From contig BAAHQB010000065.1 in assembly GCA_054601695.1 (NCBI GenBank), positions 558,001-622,000 of the forward strand: a stretch of 64,000 nt of DNA, given 5' to 3'. The notes beneath the pieces were generated by a model. It saw only the letters and a list, made by a program, of their open reading frames with translations, did no database searches and was not told the origin of the DNA. Positions 1 to 64,000 of this stretch are shown here, piece by piece. Within the stretch, counting starts at the first letter, position 1. Each line of letters starts with the position of its first letter. The position numbers were made by a program, and so were the translations under genes. This DNA is from Amorphochlora amoebiformis (Eukaryota > Cercozoa > Chlorarachniophyceae).

Positions 1-232
1 GGTAAGAGATCACTGTAGGGGATGGGATTTTGGGGATTGATGGAACGGTTTCGCGCCAACACCTTCGGGTAGTACCCGGCACTATTGATCCTCCTTCGTT
101 ACTGACGGATGGAAAGGGAACATATCTACATTTGAATATAATTAATATTGAATCGTTGTATCTTCCATATCTAGATTTGTTATTCGATATATCTATCTCG
201 GGTATCTACATTTGCGCCAAGAAGGAGATGGG

Positions 233-20847
<20,615 letters not shown>

Positions 20848-21391
20848 GAACTGCAGCAGCGAATGTATGTACATTGCCGAGTTCAACTTTGGATTAATTA
20901 AAAGATGTCAGTACAGTACTCATTTTGTCAATATCATTTGGCTGCTAGTCTCCAGTTAATATGTAGAATATAGATATTTCCATATGACTAGTATGAACTA
21001 GATGATGTGAAGTTATTGATAAACGATCTCAGGTTGATATGATTATACTCTGTCGTTGCATACTGGTTACTACATATCATATTTCGTAAATTAGTGTGGA
21101 CTATGTAGGTGACGACCATCGGATCATACTATGATACACAACTATTATTATTTAAGTTGGTGTATACATATGATATATTCAATAATGATAATTATGTCTT
21201 TGTATCGGCTGTAATATTGATAATTCATTGATAACACTACTCGTGAACTACTAGACTATCACTACGGCATTTGTGTATATACTAGTATATCGTCCAATCA
21301 TCTGAATCTATCTTGTACATTATAATTACTAACTTAGTTTGTGGCAAAACCTTTCCGGGACTGGCTGGGACTGCCGGTCTCAGGACTCATG
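20848..21391. other. Shared 3' region between convergent genes 1 and 3
   Basis: About 540 bp of ordinary-complexity, AT-rich sequence with none of the TA microsatellite seen elsewhere. Stops occur in all frames. Placed after the gene 1 stop and beyond the tentative end of gene 3, it should hold both 3' untranslated regions. Confidence 0.5.
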
Positions 21392-21723
21392 TTATATTAT
21401 TGACACTTCGACAACACGTGTCCTAGCTACGTAGCTACGAATTTCGATGCGGTTCTAGATACAGCCTCATATGTACATGTGACATGAACTTCAGCATTCA
21501 TCTAAGTGTACACCTGCTCTCCCCTAATCATATATTATATGTGTATGCAGATATGTGGGTGCATATTTATATATATGTATACATATTGTATGCATATTTA
21601 CATTCATATGTATGGAAGTATACATTTACATATATATATATATATGTATGTATATTTTACATATGTATATTTATATTTATATGTACAGGAGTATACAATT
21701 ATATATATATATATATGTATATG

Positions 21724-21774
<51 letters not shown>

Positions 21775-22309
21775 CGCACACACATACACACACACATATA
21801 TATATATATATATATGTACACACACATTTACATACATATATATATATATATGCATATGTACATACATGTATACATTTATTAAATACGTGTATCTATAAAT
21901 TTATTTATACATATGTAATACACACACACATATATATATATATATATTTACGTCCACATATATGTAGTATATATGATATTTATGAATATAATATATAAGT
22001 ATATATATATATATATACATATCTATATACATATACATATATATATATATATTATACATGTAGATATGTGTGTATCTATGTATATATATATATATATATA
22101 TAATATATATATAATATATGTATGTATATATATATATATATATAATATATATATATATATATAATACATATATATATATATATGTATACATATATATATG
22201 TATATATATGTATATATAAAATGTATATACATATATATGTATATAAATAAATATATATATATATATATGTACATACCCACACATATATTATATGTATATA
22301 TATATGTAC

Positions 22310-22353
<44 letters not shown>

Positions 22354-23493
22354 CATATAATACATCGAAAAAATCACAATTCAGCAAGTTCACAACCGCC
22401 GAGAAATATATAAATATATATATATATATATATACATATAATACATCGAAAAAACAATTCAGCAAGTTCACAACCGCCGAGAAATAAATTTTCCGGTTAC
22501 CTATAGAAATACGTGAAGATGGTTAGAAACCCAGCTACACTGGTTGTTATCCCAAATTGCACTGCCTGAATAGACTTGGTCAGTTGGTTGAGAGAACGAG
22601 ATATATATATATATATATATATATCGATTTCGGGAGAGAAAGAGATAGATTTCGGTCGAGAAAGAGGTAAGAGCGAGCGAGGGGAAGGGGGGGGGGGGAG
22701 GGGTTAGATGTTGAGAGGGGAGGAAGATGGAGAGAAAATGAGAAGGGGAAAGGGTAGAGAGGGAGAAAAAGAGAGAAAGAGATTGAGAAGGCGAGAATGC
22801 GAGGGACCAAGTGAAAGAGAAGTAAATGAACATAATACGTAATCTGTTATCACATATGAAAAAAATACATATATATAGATATATATATATATTACATATG
22901 GAGACTACCATATGAATGTGGATATATTTACAATGCATGCATGTATATGTATACATGCATGTGTATGTAAATATACATAGATAGTATGTATGTAAATATA
23001 CATAGACTTGATTTGAACTACGAAGTCGGCTAGGATACCAGATACATAAATTCATACATATGTCTACATATATACATCATATACACACATCGTTTTAGAT
23101 ATATACATCAACATATATATGTATATATATACCTATCGATTTGGACGATATATACCTATATATATATATATAAAATGTATTTATTTATATAAATACATGT
23201 ATATATATATAATATATATTATATACATATTTATATCTATACATATTTATATATATATATATATATATCTGTATATGTATATATATATGATTTAGACCTC
23301 GTCTTTCCAGTGTATGTCATCATCGGTCTCTATTCGGATAATCCAGCCCAGGATTACGATGAGGACCATTATCTACGAATACATATTACGCTAATATATG
23401 TTCATATGTAGATTTATTTATATTTTATTTATTTATGCATGATACATCATATATATTTGATTTGAAATGTTGTATCTGTAGAAGATATTGTCA

Positions 23494-23550
<57 letters not shown>

Positions 23551-23553
23551 CTC

Positions 23554-23593
<40 letters not shown>

Positions 23594-23619
23594 AAAATTT
23601 TATATATATATATAAATAT

Positions 23620-23718
<99 letters not shown>

Positions 23719-23862
23719 AGCTGCCGTGTAAGTTGTACGAGCGGCAGAGGCGATTGATATTACATATATACATATATCATATATACCTATATGTATGTAT
23801 TCTTATAATATACTTGTAATGTACTTATAATATATTTATAATATATACATATATATATATAA

Positions 23863-23902
<40 letters not shown>

Positions 23903-23966
23903 CATGCGTACGTTATATGAGCGGTAGAAGCGATTGCAGAAAGCTGTGATTTTCGTTGTCTGTGTA

Positions 23967-24024
<58 letters not shown>

Positions 24025-24409
24025 TTAATATGTAGTATAAAAAAACCAAACCTAAACCAACCCGACCTAACCCTAACCCAAAAAACTAACCCCCTAACCC
24101 AAAAACCTCTGTGGAGGAGTCAATGGTCCTAGGACTAAGACATGCTGAATAATCTGACCCTAACCCAAAAACCATAATCCTTACCTAGCCATGCGCCTAA
24201 CCCTAACCTTAATCCTAACCTAACCCCAAGCTTCACCTAAAATACTTCACCCTTACCCTAACCCTAGCTAGTCGTAGCCATATATATATATATATGTGTA
24301 TATATGCATATATACATATGTATATATATATATATATATATAATATATATATATATATATACATATATATACGCACATATACACATATATGATTTTTTTA
24401 CATCTATGC

Positions 24410-24449
<40 letters not shown>

Positions 24450-24745
24450 TATATATGCATATATAAATATATATATTCTTCTATACAGATATATACACAC
24501 ACGCACATATATATATATATATATATATATTCATATTTACATACATATATATATAATATATATGTGTATATATATACTAACCCTAACCCTAACCTTGAGA
24601 TTCACCTGAAAACCTTGACCTACTAACCATAAGCCTAACCCTAGTCTTACCCTAACTTAGCCAAAGCCCTAACCCTAAACTTCGCCTAAAAATTTCACTC
24701 TAACCCTAGACCTATTAGAGATATACATATGTATACATGTATGTA

Positions 24746-24812
<67 letters not shown>

Positions 24813-24842
24813 CTTTCCAATATAACCCTTCCCACACCGTAA

Positions 24843-24883
<41 letters not shown>

Positions 24884-25006
24884 TATATATATATGTGAGA
24901 CTATCCAATATAACCCTTCCCACACCGTAAAGCCTTCATCAAGTAAGGAAGAGTGTAACCGATTCACCCAATCCTTCTCATATTCCAAACCTACATATGC
25001 ACACAT

Positions 25007-25057
<51 letters not shown>

Positions 25058-25077
25058 CATATATATATGTATACATG

Positions 25078-25124
<47 letters not shown>

Positions 25125-25600
25125 TGTGTGTGTGTGTGTTATTCATATATATGCATATATATGTATATATATATATATATATTATATACATACATATATA
25201 AACATATGTATATCACGTGTAAACCTATAATTTCCGCATAGAAGCCTGTTTCGAGTATGCGACATCTATCGTGGGTGGCGAGGAAGATGCGATAGCGACG
25301 GCCCTGAGAAGTATCTTTTGTCATGTACGCACATATATACCTATATGTATCTACGATTACACATATACATATTATACATACATGTATATTTACATATATA
25401 TATATATATTATATATATTTAATATGTATACATACATACTATTGTTGAGAGACGAAGAAGGAAGGAAGAAATAGAAGGCAAATAGACTAAGACACATACG
25501 TGTTTTAACAGAGAAGCACGTATTTTAACCATGATATTCACCTCGAGGTAGCAGAATGCAAGGAGAACAACGAAGAGAAGGGGTGCGACGGCGGTACCTC
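21392..25600 (-). CDS. Gene 3: polytopic membrane protein, unknown family
   Basis: Read on the minus strand, six segments have AG acceptor and GT donor, and joined in order give open reading. They are 25542-25600 ([19 protein letters not shown]), 25225-25303 ([20 protein letters not shown]), 24915-24990 ([20 protein letters not shown]), 23912-23959 ([16 protein letters not shown]), 23298-23372 ([19 protein letters not shown]) and 22501-22565 ([20 protein letters not shown]). Exons 1, 5 and 6 each hold a hydrophobic run of 15-20 residues, typical of transmembrane helices. A possible last exon at 21392-21422 ends in TAA. Phases agree except between exons 3 and 4, where an exon is probably missed. 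The 5' end is unresolved and may extend past 25600. I do not recognise the family. It is convergent with gene 1 and divergent from gene 2. Confidence 0.58.
22360..22484. repeat. Duplicated 60-bp block next to a gene 3 exon
   Basis: ACATATAATACATCGAAAAA...CAGCAAGTTCACAACCGCCGAGAAAT (written here in pieces) occurs at about 22353-22406 and 22433-22486, differing by one small indel. In gene 3 orientation it is the first 75 bp of the intron after the 22501-22565 exon. Confidence 0.85.
22635..22815 (-). repeat. Polypyrimidine tract in gene 3 sense strand
   Basis: The plus strand is G/A-rich (GAGAAAGAG runs and a G11 run at about 22688), so gene 3's sense strand is C/T-rich. It lies upstream of the 22565 acceptor, the same arrangement as the large pyrimidine tracts in gene 2. 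Confidence 0.7.
23725..23959 (-). repeat. Exon shadow in gene 3: 3' part of the 23912-23959 exon
   Basis: On the minus strand, AATCGCTTCTACCGCTC...AAC in the real exon recurs at about 23727-23757 as AATCGCCTCTGCCGCTC...AAC, about 85% alike. The copy lacks the acceptor and has TTACAC where the real exon has the GTACGC donor. Both are embedded in (TA)n. Confidence 0.68.
24030..24260 (-). repeat. Degenerate telomere-type array (CCCTAA)n, copy C
   Basis: CCCTAA and CCCAAAAA units surround the same 45-bp module seen in arrays A and B, here inverted at 24116-24160. A second degenerate CCCTAA block lies at 24576-24715. Both are in gene 3 introns, so TTAGGG is on the gene 3 sense strand. Confidence 0.85.
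24806..24923 (-). repeat. Exon-intron junction duplication in gene 3
   Basis: A 36-bp block (plus strand 24807-24842) repeats at 24895-24931 with one substitution. It spans the 3' end of the 24915-24990 exon (TACGGTGTGGGAAGG) and about 20 bp of intron with its GT donor. Only the second copy continues into the rest of the exon. Confidence 0.78.
25225..25600 (-). CDS. Gene 3 first two recognised exons
   Basis: Exon 25542-25600 enters in phase 1 and encodes a membrane helix ([16 protein letters not shown]) ending at CTCGAG|GTGAAT. Exon 25225-25303 starts after TTCTCAG in phase 0 and leaves in phase 1 (ATAG|GTTTAC), exactly what the next exon at 24990 requires. The plus-strand reading of 25249-25325 was rejected because it has no phase-compatible partners. 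Confidence 0.62.
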
Positions 25601-25951
25601 CTTGCAGTATATATAATATGTATATACATATATATCTATATATATTATATATATATATATCTATAATATGAGTACATAGAAGAAATATCTATATTTAGAT
25701 ACGCTATCAAATGTTTATATATATATATATATATATATCATTAATGTAACGCTAACCATCCCTAATCCTAATCCGAACCCTCACTGCCTTATTCTTAGGC
25801 CTGATACGTGTGTTTTATTTATGTATGTATGTGTGTTATATATGTATATGTAATATATCATATACATATATTATATATATATATATATATAATTACATAT
25901 ATATATATATATATATAAATAATATATATATATATATATATATATAAATTT

Positions 25952-25986
<35 letters not shown>

Positions 25987-26019
25987 TATATATATTAATA
26001 TATATATTATATATATAGG

Positions 26020-26053
<34 letters not shown>

Positions 26054-26124
26054 ATATTTAAGCATTAGCGTTAGCGTAGGTAAATATGGGTAAAGTCGGA
26101 CGTGCTTACGCGAAGGTGGGTTAG
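25601..26124. other. Region between the divergent genes 3 and 2
   Basis: About 520 bp of TA microsatellite with a short CCTAATCC-type stretch at 25750-25800 and a TTAGCGTTAGCG stretch near 26064-26078. No promoter element can be supported. The first exons of both genes are unresolved and could lie here. Confidence 0.4.
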
Positions 26125-63695
<37,571 letters not shown>

Positions 63696-63945
63696 GTTTA
63701 TATATAAATATATATATATATAATATATATATTTATATATATTTATATACATATATATATATATATATATATCAGTATGTATATATGTATATTTGTAGAT
63801 TAGTATACATATGTGTCTACATACATATGTACATATACATATTTATATATTATATCTATATATGTATGTATATATATGTATATATGTACGTTTATGTACG
63901 TTTTTATACATATATTTATATGTATACACACATGCATATATATAT

Positions 63946-63984
<39 letters not shown>

Positions 63985-64000
63985 CTAGATATAGAAATCA
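63696..64000. repeat. TA-rich intron at the right edge
   Basis: (TA)n and (TACA)n follow the donor after 63695. The gene 2 3' end is outside the window. Confidence 0.8.

Noticed and set aside
25249-25325. Plus-strand exon ([20 protein letters not shown])
   Set aside because: It reads well but has no phase-compatible neighbour on the plus strand. The minus-strand reading fits both neighbours of gene 3.

Overview
This window is eukaryotic nuclear DNA from an intron-rich protist. It holds three protein-coding genes cut into very small exons (mostly 25-135 nt) and separated by introns made largely of (TA)n, (TACA)n, polypyrimidine and (TTAGGG)n repeats. Nearly all long open frames of the [18 protein letters not shown] and REREKE type are translated microsatellites and are not genes. 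I rebuilt the genes by chaining AG|exon|GT segments whose reading phases agree. An alveolate-type protist fits best (tryptophan-rich helical-repeat protein, many tiny exons), but the taxon cannot be proved from this window.

Gene 1 (+, 233-20847, about 35 exons, roughly 1,240 codons) encodes a protein built from about 16 repeats of the type LxxxLWAxAxLG. It belongs to the heptatricopeptide/octotricopeptide-like (HPR/OPR, FASTK-RAP associated) helical-repeat class, usually organellar RNA-binding proteins. Its start looks like an organelle-targeting peptide.

Gene 3 (-, about 25600 down to about 21392) runs tail-to-tail with gene 1 and head-to-head with gene 2. Six phase-compatible exons encode a polytopic membrane protein of unknown function, with three clear hydrophobic segments.

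Gene 2 (+, from about 26125 to beyond the right edge, at least 58 exons) encodes an N-terminal unknown region, a PH domain, a C2 domain, a DPF-containing acidic linker, a long coiled coil and a tandem calponin-homology (fimbrin/plastin-like) actin-binding region. This reads as a membrane-to-actin linker.

Between exons lie solo-LTR-like elements of one family, interstitial telomere-type arrays sharing a conserved 45-bp module, kilobase-scale polypyrimidine tracts that lead into 3' splice sites, a large pyrimidine/purine inverted pair, and CACGTG and palindromic minisatellites. The most unusual feature is recurrent 'exon shadows': partial copies of real exons, often with one splice site and cut off at a (TA)n junction, arrayed beside the parent exon. 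The extreme case is a 3.1-kb satellite at 60561-63695 with 20 copies of one gene 2 exon.
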